Source: JBGOUJ01 sp041477005 (GTDB lineage: Bacteria > Acidobacteriota > Terriglobia > Bryobacterales > JACQDG01). From it: 14,333 nt of DNA. The translations under genes were made by a program, and so were the position numbers. The first letter of the stretch is position 1; the number at the start of each line of letters is the position of its first letter. This document shows, piece after piece, positions 6,300 to 14,190 of this stretch. A model generated the notes under the pieces. It saw only the letters and a list, made by a program, of their open reading frames with translations, did no database searches and had not been told where the DNA came from. The DNA lies in assembly GCA_041477005.1 (NCBI GenBank), contig JBGOUJ010000131.1:1-14333 (forward strand). Reading direction: 5' to 3'.

Positions 6300-6650
6300 T
6301 CAAAATACAAGCACCTTGTCCGCTTCCTGCGTCCAGCAGGTCAGCTCTTGCAGTGAGCTTCGGTGCGTACCCGGAACGAGAGCTTCGGGTTTCATGCCGC
6401 GGGCATCCAAGCAGGAGCCGCAGATCCCGATCTTGCTTCCCTTGGAGGCGAGACCCTTGAGCATCCGCTCGATGTTGTAGTACCCGTTCGGCGTCGTCTG
6501 GCCCGCCACCGCGCACGACGTGGCATCGCCCATCAGAAAGACCGAGACAGCATTCTGCTCCTCCTTCGCCAGTGAGCTTGCGAGTCGAAGGCCGTTGTAG
6601 CTGCGTTCGGCTCCATAAGGAGGATCATTGAGAATAATGAGGTAGTTCAT
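6300..6650 (-). CDS. DsrE/DsrF-like sulfur-relay family protein
   Basis: A 116-residue cytoplasmic protein of normal DsrE length. The N-terminus MNYLIILNDPPYGAERSYNGLR, split as MNYLIILND and RSYNGLRLA, is the usual first strand and helix. C46 sits in VFLMGDATSCAV and a C77-x-x-C80 pair lies in GICGSCLDARG; a fourth Cys is C105. DsrE-type proteins bind persulfide sulfur on a conserved Cys and pass it to partners. The start at ATG 6650 is preceded by AAGGAGG, which beats the in-frame ATG five codons upstream. The gene follows the SQR-like gene after 27 nt and shares its operon, consistent with sulfane-sulfur handling. Whether it carries sulfur here or thiophilic metalloids is not known. DsrE-like proteins include known selenoproteins elsewhere, but this one has Cys. 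Confidence 0.9.
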   Translation of the reverse strand: MNYLIILNDPPYGAERSYNGLRLASSLAKEEQNAVSVFLMGDATSCAVAGQTTPNGYYNIERMLKGLASKGSKIGICGSCLDARGMKPEALVPGTHRSSLQELTCWTQEADKVLVF

Positions 6651-6677
6651 GCTGCCTCCTTCCATGAGTTACAGAAC

Positions 6678-7919
6678 TCATATGGCGACCGGGACACCGT
6701 AGGACTTCGCGCCGAGTTTCAGTGCCCAGCCGATCAGATCGCGCTTCACGCCAACAGGCGCCAGCCACCACTTTTCAAAGAGCACCTTCCCCAGGTGCCA
6801 TGCCTTTCCGATCTCTCGGAGCTCGACTTTTGGGGAAGGTTCGGCAAAAAAGTTTCCAAAGGCAAAGCCCGCCAGGTCTTCGCCGGCCTCTAGCATGCAA
6901 TAGCCGTCGCCACAGAACTCGGCCTGCGGCGCGCTACCGTTGATCTCCGCCGCGATACGCTCTGCCACCACCTCGGCCTGCAGGTGGGCGAACACGCCGG
7001 CCTTGGGTAACATCAGCGGCACCTCTGGTTTCCAGCGCCCAGGAATTGGAATTGCCGTCACATCGCCGAGCGCGTAAACCTTCTCATGCCCGGTGGCCAG
7101 CGTCCGTGGGGCCACCGGAACCCAGCCGCTCTGGTTCGTCAGGCCGGCGTCGCGAACGACCGCTGGAGCGCGGTGAGGCGCAACGGCCACGAGGAGGTCG
7201 TACTGAAACGGCCGCGCCTGCTCAAAGATCAGTTCGCACTTCCCGGTGTCAACGGCAACCAGCTTTTGCAGCGGATAGAAGGCAATCCTTTTTGCTCCCA
7301 GAAGACCGTGCACGGCCGCGCCGAGTTTCGGGCCGGCGACCGGCATGGGCTGCGACTCGGGTGTGAAGAGGTGAACGTGCACCTTGCCGGAGACTCCACG
7401 CTTTCGGAACAAGTCGGCGATGAGCATGGCCCCTTCGTATGGGGCGGCAGGACACTTGTAAGGCATCGCGGCAACAACCACCGCGATGCGACCGCCTGAG
7501 AAGTCTTGCAGGGCGTCCCTAAGCTTTGCCGCACCCTCGAAGGTGTAAAAGCTGTGTGAAGTGGAGGCAAGCCCCGGAACCGCATCAGGCGCCAGTTCAG
7601 CTCCTAAAGCGATGACCAGATAGTCGTAACTCAATTCGCCGGCGCTTGTTTCGACCTTTCGGTGGGCCAGGTCGATGTTTTGGGCTTCTGTATGACGTAG
7701 CTCGATACCCGGCCCAAGAAGTGAAGCCAAAGGCCGCCGAATCTGCGCCGGTTCGCGATCCCCGGTCATCAGCCACAAGAACGACGGGGCGAAAGCGTGC
7801 TCGGTGTTCCTCTCCACCAACACCACGCGATGATCGCGCGAGAGTTTGCGGCGCAGTTCGTTGGCGGCAATCATGCCGCCAATGCCCCCGCCTAATATTA
7901 CGACTGTTCTTGATTCCAT
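6678..7919 (-). CDS. SQR-like FAD/NAD(P) oxidoreductase
   Basis: A 413-residue flavoprotein of the sulfide:quinone oxidoreductase-like group. The Rossmann FAD motif VVILGGGIGGMIAA is at 6-19, the second motif YLVIALGAE near 100-108, and the FAD-contacting VYALGDV at 281-287. C156 in MPYKCPAAPYEG and C341 in GDGYCMLE (with C336 close) are the two redox Cys expected of this subgroup. The C-terminal part (FGNFFAEPSP, WHLGKVLFEKWWL) is amphipathic and may dock on the membrane. Likely reaction: oxidation of sulfide or a persulfide with electrons to quinone; other substrates are possible. Start: ATG 7919, 19 nt after the barrel gene; a longer form from 7958 would overlap the upstream gene and is less likely. 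It lies between the barrel and DsrE genes. Confidence 0.88.
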   Translation of the reverse strand: MESRTVVILGGGIGGMIAANELRRKLSRDHRVVLVERNTEHAFAPSFLWLMTGDREPAQIRRPLASLLGPGIELRHTEAQNIDLAHRKVETSAGELSYDYLVIALGAELAPDAVPGLASTSHSFYTFEGAAKLRDALQDFSGGRIAVVVAAMPYKCPAAPYEGAMLIADLFRKRGVSGKVHVHLFTPESQPMPVAGPKLGAAVHGLLGAKRIAFYPLQKLVAVDTGKCELIFEQARPFQYDLLVAVAPHRAPAVVRDAGLTNQSGWVPVAPRTLATGHEKVYALGDVTAIPIPGRWKPEVPLMLPKAGVFAHLQAEVVAERIAAEINGSAPQAEFCGDGYCMLEAGEDLAGFAFGNFFAEPSPKVELREIGKAWHLGKVLFEKWWLAPVGVKRDLIGWALKLGAKSYGVPVAI

Positions 7920-7938
7920 CTTCCCTTGCGACCTCCGT

Positions 7939-9204
7939 TCAGAAGTCGAACCTTGCACTCAGGTAAACGTTGTCGTCCTTTGCCATCTGTCCGAAAAACG
8001 TAGTATCTCGGCGCCCTCCGAAAACATTGGCTCCCATGGCAACACTCAGCCTGTCGGTCAGCCGGTGGGAAACCTCCGGCTGCGTGAAGTAATCGTTGTC
8101 CGCCGGGCTGTAGGCGAGGAAGACCGATAGCTTCCAGCTCTGGTATCCCAGGAACTGCGTCAACCGCACAGACAACACACTACGAAAGCGGTTTTGCAGC
8201 GGAGTTCCGGGGGGCAGGGATCTCCGATAGGCGTCGTAGCGATCCATGACCTCGGCGTAGCCCTGGAAGTTGGCCGTCAGTTCTCGGCCGAGTTGCCGCT
8301 GGTAACCGGCGAGCAAGCGCCACTCGGAATTGGGGATCGAAGCATCGGCTCCACCGCGGTCGTCCAGCGAGTTGTAACGGCCTGCCTCCAGGCTGATGAC
8401 ACCTTGCAGCCAGTTCCGCTGAGCGCTGGCGCCCAATACAGCAAGCCTCGGGTAAAATCGCGTGATTTTCGGGGCGTCATCAGAACCAGCGCGAATCCCC
8501 GGAGTTCGCCAGAAGCCGCGGTAGCCGTACAGCGAGACGTCAAAACCCGAGACGCGCCGGTAAAGCCGGAGAGCAACCTCCATGTTCTCGGCCCGCGCCG
8601 GCGGTGTGATCTCCTGCTGGCTGGCTGCGCTGGGAAAGGGGCTGTAAAGAAAGAATCTCTTGGGCGATGGCAGCGCATCGGGCCTGAAGAACGGCGTGGC
8701 TACCAAATCGGCGTTCAGCGCTTCGGAAGAATACTGCACCCGGACGGCGTCGATCCCTCGCTTCAGGTATTCCATGGGACGGCCGGAAAAGAAGGATTCC
8801 CAGTCCTTGGGAAACACATCGTTGATGAAGAACAGGTCACCGACACCCCAGGTCACGATCTGCCGGCCCAGACGGAAGTCGATTGGCCCGCGGTGGTAGC
8901 CGGCGTATCCTTCCCGCAAGTCCCCATCCGCGCGGTTGACGACGGCATCATGGAACACATCCCCCTTGAAAAGGAGAAACACATCGCCCGATTTGCTGGC
9001 CCCGCTGACATCCAGACGCAGTCTCTCCTCGCCCAGAACGAATGCGCCACCTTCGCCGTTTGGCGGCCGCTCGCCACTTGATCGCAGGGCAAGATTGCCC
9101 ATCAGGAAACCGTGGACCTTGATGGGGAAACGCGCTGTCTCCTGGGCTGCCAGAGGCGAGGCCAGCAGCGCCAGTATGATCCCCAGTGCCGCGGTCAGGC
9201 GCAT
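7939..9204 (-). CDS. Outer-membrane beta-barrel protein
   Basis: A 421-residue protein with a clear signal peptide (MRLTAALGIILALLASPLAAQ, about 20 residues cut after LAA). The mature part is a run of amphipathic strands with conserved-looking pieces LRLDVSG, DFRLGRQIVTWG and DLFFINDVF, and it ends in YLSARFDF, a C-terminal Phe typical of outer-membrane barrels. The GRQ-x-x-x-WG pattern resembles DUF1302 or alginate-export-like porins, as a loose comparison. The ATG overlaps the TGA of the LolA-like gene (TGATG at 9202-9206), so translation is probably coupled; a GTG start at 9216 is less likely. Inferred role: outer-membrane component of the cluster's export or uptake route. No close family is named. 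Confidence 0.85.
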   Translation of the reverse strand: MRLTAALGIILALLASPLAAQETARFPIKVHGFLMGNLALRSSGERPPNGEGGAFVLGEERLRLDVSGASKSGDVFLLFKGDVFHDAVVNRADGDLREGYAGYHRGPIDFRLGRQIVTWGVGDLFFINDVFPKDWESFFSGRPMEYLKRGIDAVRVQYSSEALNADLVATPFFRPDALPSPKRFFLYSPFPSAASQQEITPPARAENMEVALRLYRRVSGFDVSLYGYRGFWRTPGIRAGSDDAPKITRFYPRLAVLGASAQRNWLQGVISLEAGRYNSLDDRGGADASIPNSEWRLLAGYQRQLGRELTANFQGYAEVMDRYDAYRRSLPPGTPLQNRFRSVLSVRLTQFLGYQSWKLSVFLAYSPADNDYFTQPEVSHRLTDRLSVAMGANVFGGRRDTTFFGQMAKDDNVYLSARFDF

Positions 9205-10025
9205 CACTGAATCCACTTCTGCGGCGGTTGCTGCAAAGCACGCTCTGTGAACACGTCTGCCTCAACTCCAACGTCGTAGGACACGCTTTGAAAGACCACC
9301 TCGGTCCGGTGCCCACTCTGGACGTTCTGCATCGTCCGCTTCATCACCGTGGGATAGGCGCTCTTGCCCGAGATAGGGTCGATCCCGTCGGCAGTGAACA
9401 CGCGTGCCAGTTGGTTTTGCGCGTCGTAGTATTCCTCTTTCAATGGGAGGAGCGAGCCCTTGTCGATCCAAGACAGCTTCTTGGAGAAATCAGCCGACGC
9501 TTTGGGTATGCTCTGAACGACGTAGCAGACGGCGCTGCCTAGGCTCTCCTCGCGCAACAGCGTGTGAGTGTCAGCGTCGACGTCGCGGCCGGAGATATCC
9601 TCGTAGGAAAAGTCGGAACCCACAAAGCTGGACCGGCTGTCGCGGGCGGCAATCCGCCGGATCATGTTCACGGCGGGAATGAAGATCCACCGGTCATCAT
9701 CCTTGTCGGGATACTTCCAAACCAGGAAAGCCGTGCGCCGCACGTCGCCGGGCTCGTGGAAATAGAGGAAGTATCTTTGCCGCCGCCCGTCGGGATCATT
9801 CTTCCGCAGCATGGTAAGAACCCGCGTCCGCTTCTTTCCTTCGGCGGTGATCAACTCCATGACCACCCGGGCCTTCATGTCTGCGCCCGGATAGTAGAAG
9901 GCCGCTTGTGACTTCTCCAAGATTTGTGCGGCTGAGTCGAGAGTTGCTCGTCCACTCTGAGCCTGCACCAGGCCGCCGCCTGTAATGAGGGCCGCTGCCA
10001 ATAACGGGAACGTAGTCTTGCGCAT
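9204..10025 (-). CDS. LolA-like outer membrane lipoprotein-sorting protein
   Basis: A 273-residue periplasmic protein with a signal peptide (MRKTTFPLLAAALITGGGLVQA, about 22 residues). The mature part fits the half-barrel family annotated as outer membrane lipoprotein-sorting protein: RVVMELITAEGKKRTRVL, YFHEPGDVRRTAFLVW, DRWIFIPAVNMIRRIAA, SFVGSDFSYEDISGRD, LPLKEEYYDA and YPTVMKRTMQN, each a recognisable block. Such genes are often next to MMPL/RND transporters and are thought to carry lipid or lipoprotein cargo across the periplasm. The start ATG 10025 has GGAGG just upstream and lies nine bases after the haem-protein gene. It overlaps the barrel gene by one base. Cargo is unknown. Confidence 0.88.
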   Translation of the reverse strand: MRKTTFPLLAAALITGGGLVQAQSGRATLDSAAQILEKSQAAFYYPGADMKARVVMELITAEGKKRTRVLTMLRKNDPDGRRQRYFLYFHEPGDVRRTAFLVWKYPDKDDDRWIFIPAVNMIRRIAARDSRSSFVGSDFSYEDISGRDVDADTHTLLREESLGSAVCYVVQSIPKASADFSKKLSWIDKGSLLPLKEEYYDAQNQLARVFTADGIDPISGKSAYPTVMKRTMQNVQSGHRTEVVFQSVSYDVGVEADVFTERALQQPPQKWIQ

Positions 10026-10034
10026 TCGAACCTC

Positions 10035-10667
10035 CTATTGCTCCACCCTGAGCCGCACCCTTCGTTCGAAGTAGTTGCCCTCCATCCCCTGGTCCGGTTT
10101 CCCTTTGACGGATTCGCCGCGGGTCAGCATAACTTGCAGTTCCAGCTCGGTTTCGGCCGGAGCGTCGTCGCCAGCGCGCACCGTCATGGGCAGCGCCGTT
10201 GTGTGGGCGCCGGGATAAGCATCCACCGCGTCGCCGACCACACGGCACGACATCGGCAGATTCACCGCCCAACCAGGTGCGAACTTGTTTAAGGAACTGG
10301 AGTCCGTGATCCGTTTCGGATCTACGTAGAGCCAGGCGTTGCGGTACGGAGCAGGAGCGTCCTTCTGCGCTCTCCAGCCGATAATCGTTACGACTGTCTT
10401 CAGTTCCCCGCGCTTGGCCGAGATCAGAAATGTGCCGTCACTCTGCCCTAGCGACTTCCCGGTAGACTTGTCCACGATGTCGATGATGAGACCGGCCTGA
10501 TTCTTCCACGGCCCGTTGCTCAAATGGCAGGCCAGGCAGTTCCTGGCCGGGCTGAGAATGCCGACCGTTGGCGGATAGGCGAAAGACGATCTGTGAGCAG
10601 CCACGGCCAGACAGAGCAGGGCCGCGGACCTGGAAACGATACGGAGGAAAGCTCGATGGGTTTTCAT
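10035..10667 (-). CDS. Secreted mono-haem c-type protein
   Basis: A 210-residue protein with a signal peptide (cut near SSFA30). A single haem-binding site C44-LAC47-H48 occurs just after it, in PARNCLACHLSNG. The rest is beta-rich and has no second CxxCH; I do not recognise the domain. The ATG overlaps the TGA of the exporter gene (ATGA at 10664-10667), with AAGGGG upstream, so it is translationally coupled. It could be a periplasmic electron carrier or haem-based sensor for the cluster, perhaps linked to the SQR-like flavoprotein downstream; that is inference. Met or His as the sixth ligand cannot be assigned. Confidence 0.8.
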   Translation of the reverse strand: MKTHRAFLRIVSRSAALLCLAVAAHRSSFAYPPTVGILSPARNCLACHLSNGPWKNQAGLIIDIVDKSTGKSLGQSDGTFLISAKRGELKTVVTIIGWRAQKDAPAPYRNAWLYVDPKRITDSSSLNKFAPGWAVNLPMSCRVVGDAVDAYPGAHTTALPMTVRAGDDAPAETELELQVMLTRGESVKGKPDQGMEGNYFERRVRLRVEQ

Positions 10668-12976
10668 GACGTCACCCCTTTCAACAAGCGCCTATGGAAA
10701 ATGCGGATCAGCGCGGGCAGGTAAACCACGCTGGCCACCGAGGAGAGCAACATGATGGCTGCCATCAGGACGCCTACGGTGATATAGGGCGTCAAATCGG
10801 CAAAGACCATCACCAGGAAGCCCAAGGCGAACAGAACGGCGTTGCGGAAGATGCCTTTCCCCGGTCTCGCCACGGTCCACACCAGAGAATCATCCAACCG
10901 GGAACCCGCCTGGTGGCGCTGCTGGAATCGTCCGACAAAGTGCACGGCAAAATCGATGGCGAGCCCCAGGGAGAGCGTGGAAAGGACGGCCACCGGCATG
11001 TCAAAATCTTTGCCGACCAGCCCCACCATGCCGTAGATGACCGCAATGGTGAAGAACAGGGGCAGGAAGCTGAGCGTGCCCCAAAGCAGGGACCGCGTCT
11101 CCAAAACCAGCAGGAGCAGGACAAGGACCAGCCCGGCCATGAAGCTCGTGACCATCCCCCACAACACCTCGTCGTTCCACACCATGTTGAAATACGCGAT
11201 CCCCGCGGGCCGGACGGCTGCTTCGGCGGGTAGCGGATGGGATTTGAGATGGGCCTCGGACCGCCCGATGATGCCCCGCATCACCCCGGCATCCCAGCTC
11301 TTCAACTGGAGCCAAAGGTTGGCCTTTTGAAACGGGTAGTCAACCACGTTGTTCAAATCGGTTGGTTTGGCCGACATCGAGAACAAGAAAAGATACTGCG
11401 CGACTTCCGTGGCCGAATCTGGCACGCGCTCGAATGCGGGATCGTTGTTGTGCAGCACACGGTTGATGCGCTTCACGTAATCCACAACCGAGAGGCTCTT
11501 GCCCACCAGCGGATCTTTCTCCAACTCCCGCTGGAGGCCCTCGATGGCGCGCAGCATCGTCGGATCGTGCATGGCATTCTCGCGCGGAGTTTGAATCACC
11601 ATGTACCCCGTGGAAGTTCCGCCCAGGTACTGGTTCAGCATGCGATCCGCGATTCGGATCTCGCTTCCCGGTTTGAACCAGTGGACCATGTTGTTGTTGA
11701 CCCGGATGCGCCACAATCCGGCCGCCGCAACCGCCAGCAAAACGCAGCCAGCCACGGCAATCATCTTCGTGCGCTGAATGCAGAACGCTCCCAGACGGGC
11801 AAGCAACGGCGAGCCCTCTTGGCCGCTTGCAAGCTCTCGTTGTGCCGCCGCGGAGATGCGGTCCTCCCGCATCAGAATCAAAATGGCGGGAACCAGCGTA
11901 AAGCTCATCAGGAGAATGACGAGTGTTCCGAAGCCGACCAGCAACCCGAACACCCGGACTGGAACAATTGACCCGGTGGCCAGCGAGGCAAAGCCGGCTG
12001 CCGCTGTCACATCGGAAAGCACGACAGGGCGGCCCACGGCTGCCATCGTCTCCAGGACTGCCCGTCGCTTGTTCCTGACCTCGTCGTAACGAAAGTAGAA
12101 TTCGTTGAAGATGTGGACGCTGTCGGTGGCGATGGCCATGAGAAACACGGGGCTCATCGAACTCATGATGTGGACCGGGAAGCCAAGCCCGATGAACAGC
12201 CCCATCGACCAGATGATGCTGATCATCGCGACGGCCATGTTCGCCAGCACGAGGGCCGCGCTGCGGAACATCAGCCACAGAGCGATGCACATCACCATCC
12301 CCGCGATGGGCGAGAACAGGCCCATTTGGCGGAACATTTCCGCACCGAAGGTGTCCCGCGCGATTGGATCGCCAGCGAGATAATACCGGTCGCCGCGCGA
12401 GTCCTTGGGAAGCAGCTCCCGGATGCGGTCGGCGACCTCCTTGCCGTTGGCGTTCGCCTCAAGTGGAACGTAGATGGCCGTCGCCTTGCCGTCGGCTGAA
12501 ATCACGCGGTTCAGCAGGAGCGGATTGTCTCGAAGCGTCTTCCGGATGTGTTCGAGCCCGGCATCTGTGGAAGGGACCTCGGCCAGCAGTGGACTCACGA
12601 CAAGGCTTCCATCTTCAGCCGACACGTTGTCAATGGTCGTAAAGCTGGTAACATCCCGGACCACCACGCCGTGGATCTTCTGGATCTGCCGGGTGAGTTC
12701 CGCGATGTGGGACAGGGTATCGCGGTTTACCACCCCGCGCTCGTTGACAATCCCCACCGCCAGATTGTCGGCGTGCAGCCCGAACTCACGCTCGACCTGG
12801 TCGTTGTACTGGCGTACCGGCGAAGTGATGGGCAGCATGTGCTTGGGATCTGTGTCCGTCGTGATCTTGGGCAACTGGAGCCCAAAGCCGAACGTGGCGA
12901 GCACGGTGAGCCCAATCACCAGCCATGGATGGTCTACGGAGAACGAGGTGAGTCTGTGGATGAGCCGGTCGCGCAT
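10664..12976 (-). CDS. RND/MMPL-family exporter
   Basis: A 770-residue inner-membrane transporter. It has the duplicated RND layout: TM1 near 18-33, a large periplasmic loop (TDTDPKHMLP... onward), a five-helix bundle (about 215-365), a second TM near 400-420, another periplasmic domain and a last bundle (about 620-765). The proton-relay-like acidic residues are in IATDSVHIFNEF (near 285) and GLAIDFAVHF (near 673), and the repeated motif SDVTAAAGFASLA follows the first. It is shorter than the about 1000-residue metal or drug RND pumps and fits the MMPL/HpnN-like lipid or small-molecule exporters. The ATG follows the regulator by six bases with GGAG about ten bases upstream. With the LolA-like and barrel genes it may form an envelope-spanning route. 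Confidence 0.92.
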   Translation of the reverse strand: MRDRLIHRLTSFSVDHPWLVIGLTVLATFGFGLQLPKITTDTDPKHMLPITSPVRQYNDQVEREFGLHADNLAVGIVNERGVVNRDTLSHIAELTRQIQKIHGVVVRDVTSFTTIDNVSAEDGSLVVSPLLAEVPSTDAGLEHIRKTLRDNPLLLNRVISADGKATAIYVPLEANANGKEVADRIRELLPKDSRGDRYYLAGDPIARDTFGAEMFRQMGLFSPIAGMVMCIALWLMFRSAALVLANMAVAMISIIWSMGLFIGLGFPVHIMSSMSPVFLMAIATDSVHIFNEFYFRYDEVRNKRRAVLETMAAVGRPVVLSDVTAAAGFASLATGSIVPVRVFGLLVGFGTLVILLMSFTLVPAILILMREDRISAAAQRELASGQEGSPLLARLGAFCIQRTKMIAVAGCVLLAVAAAGLWRIRVNNNMVHWFKPGSEIRIADRMLNQYLGGTSTGYMVIQTPRENAMHDPTMLRAIEGLQRELEKDPLVGKSLSVVDYVKRINRVLHNNDPAFERVPDSATEVAQYLFLFSMSAKPTDLNNVVDYPFQKANLWLQLKSWDAGVMRGIIGRSEAHLKSHPLPAEAAVRPAGIAYFNMVWNDEVLWGMVTSFMAGLVLVLLLLVLETRSLLWGTLSFLPLFFTIAVIYGMVGLVGKDFDMPVAVLSTLSLGLAIDFAVHFVGRFQQRHQAGSRLDDSLVWTVARPGKGIFRNAVLFALGFLVMVFADLTPYITVGVLMAAIMLLSSVASVVYLPALIRIFHRRLLKGVTS

Positions 12977-12982
12977 GAAGAA

Positions 12983-13660
12983 TCACTCCTCGGCGCCAAC
13001 AGCCACTGGAAAACCCTGCGCCCGCAAGTCCTGGACGCCATCCTCCAGGCGGATGGCCCTAAATCCCTGGGCGCGCAAGATCCTGACCGCCTCGACAGCG
13101 AGCACGCAATACGGGCCGCGGCAATAGGCCACGATTTCACGGTCACGAGGCAAATCCGACAGGCGCTGCTCCAGTTCTCTTAGCGGCACGGACAGCGCAC
13201 CAGGTATGTGGCCGGCCCGGTATTCTTCAGGTGGACGAACATCCAGGACCGTGACTTCGCCGCTCCGCACCCTTGCCAGCAGCGCCTGCCGGTCTAAGGG
13301 TTCCATCCCTTCGTGATGTTCCAGGAACTTCCGGGTGATCTCTCGGATCTCCGCCAGGCGGGACTCGGCCAGCGACCGTAAGGAGCGAAAAAACCGGCAG
13401 ACCTCGTCATCGGCCAGACGGTAGGTCACGAACAGACCCTCTTTTTCGGCCTCCACCAGCCGGGCCGCCCTGAGCACTTTCAGGTGCTGGGACGTGTTGG
13501 CGACTCCCAGATTGGCCTCTTTGGCCAGCACCTCCACAGTGCGCGGTCCTTGGCACAGGAGGTCCAGCAGCTCCAGCCGAGCGGGGTTCGATATGGCCTT
13601 ACCCATGCGGGCGAACTGCTCGTAGATGGCCGATTTGAAGCGTCGAGCAGGGTCTGTCAT
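12983..13660 (-). CDS. ArsR-family regulator fused to a rhodanese domain
   Basis: A 225-residue protein of two domains. Residues 12-95 are an ArsR/SmtB winged helix (ISNPARLELLDLL, then NTSQHLKVLRAARLV as recognition helix). Residues 120-225 are a rhodanese domain (VLDVRPPEEYRAGHIPGA) with the active loop C180-RGPYC185 in VAYC. The metal motif ELCVCDL is absent; C36 and C88 are thiols that could act in redox or persulfide sensing as in SqrR/BigR-type regulators, though their spacing is different. Inferred function: repressor of the downstream operon, released when the protein is sulfurated or metal-bound; the rhodanese part may supply or sense persulfide. ATG 13660 is chosen because the promoter lies right upstream. 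Confidence 0.92.
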   Translation of the reverse strand: MTDPARRFKSAIYEQFARMGKAISNPARLELLDLLCQGPRTVEVLAKEANLGVANTSQHLKVLRAARLVEAEKEGLFVTYRLADDEVCRFFRSLRSLAESRLAEIREITRKFLEHHEGMEPLDRQALLARVRSGEVTVLDVRPPEEYRAGHIPGALSVPLRELEQRLSDLPRDREIVAYCRGPYCVLAVEAVRILRAQGFRAIRLEDGVQDLRAQGFPVAVGAEE

Positions 13661-13681
13661 AGTATAGTATTTCAGAAACTT

Positions 13682-13710
13682 ATTAAACACTAAAAAAGCA
13701 GCGCGGTCAA
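13682..13710 (-). promoter_or_regulatory. Sigma70-type promoter of the eight-gene cluster
   Basis: On the minus strand TTGACC (13710-13705), 17 bp, TTTAAT (13687-13682) form a good promoter, leaving a leader of about 15 nt before ATG 13660. No ribosome binding site is seen in that leader. The leader starts with AGTTTCTGAAATACT (about 13680-13666), an imperfect dyad around TTTCTGAAA, a candidate operator for the ArsR-type protein. The site would allow autorepression. Confidence 0.65.
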
Positions 13711-14190
13711 GAGGGCAAGTGGAAACGCAAAGAAGATTGGGCCGTGGAATCTTCTGACCTGTTGAAAATAAAGAGATTCTTCGTCTGCAATCTCTCCACT
13801 GGAGCCTTTCGGGCGCCTGCCCGGCGGAAGTCGAATGCCCCCACCGATTCTGCTTATGTAGCGCTCGGGGAGCCACCGCGAGACGGACGCAGAAACGAAA
13901 CTCCCCGGCTGCTTAACATCTTCCCGTACGAGAGCCGTTCCCACGGTTCGACCGTCAGCAAGACCGAGCTATCGAAACCGGATGCCTCCAGCCGTCACGA
14001 CGACCAGGCGGCCCTTGAGTTCCAGTCGCAATACCTCATCACAGTGAAATTGAACTAATCCTCCCCGCATTTCCAATCACTTACACGCCCCCCACCCCAC
14101 GCCCCTCCCACCTCGGGTTTACCATCAAAGTAAGGAGATCTCCCGCCGCATTCGCGTTCAGGCGCGTCCATTCGCGGTCATAACAACCCC
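13711..14190. other. Intergenic stretch without a recognisable gene
   Basis: Beyond the promoter this gap is about 480 nt. It holds a 104-residue open frame (13744-14058, plus) and an 84-residue one (minus) without a recognisable motif, signal or ribosome site, both of which I do not call as genes. The minus strand near 14050-13860 has short protein-like stretches with a stop, possibly a decayed gene. From 14060 to 14110 the plus strand is pyrimidine-rich. CATTCGCG occurs twice (14149-14156, 14169-14176). Confidence 0.5.

Noticed and set aside
8194..9081. Long open frame antisense to the barrel gene (295 residues), and similar long frames antisense to the exporter and kinase genes
   Set aside because: These are shadow frames in GC-rich DNA; the opposite strand carries signal peptide, domain motifs and operon spacing.
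13744..14058. 104-residue open frame on the plus strand
   Set aside because: No ribosome site, no recognisable domain, low-complexity basic composition; it overlaps an equally unconvincing minus-strand frame.
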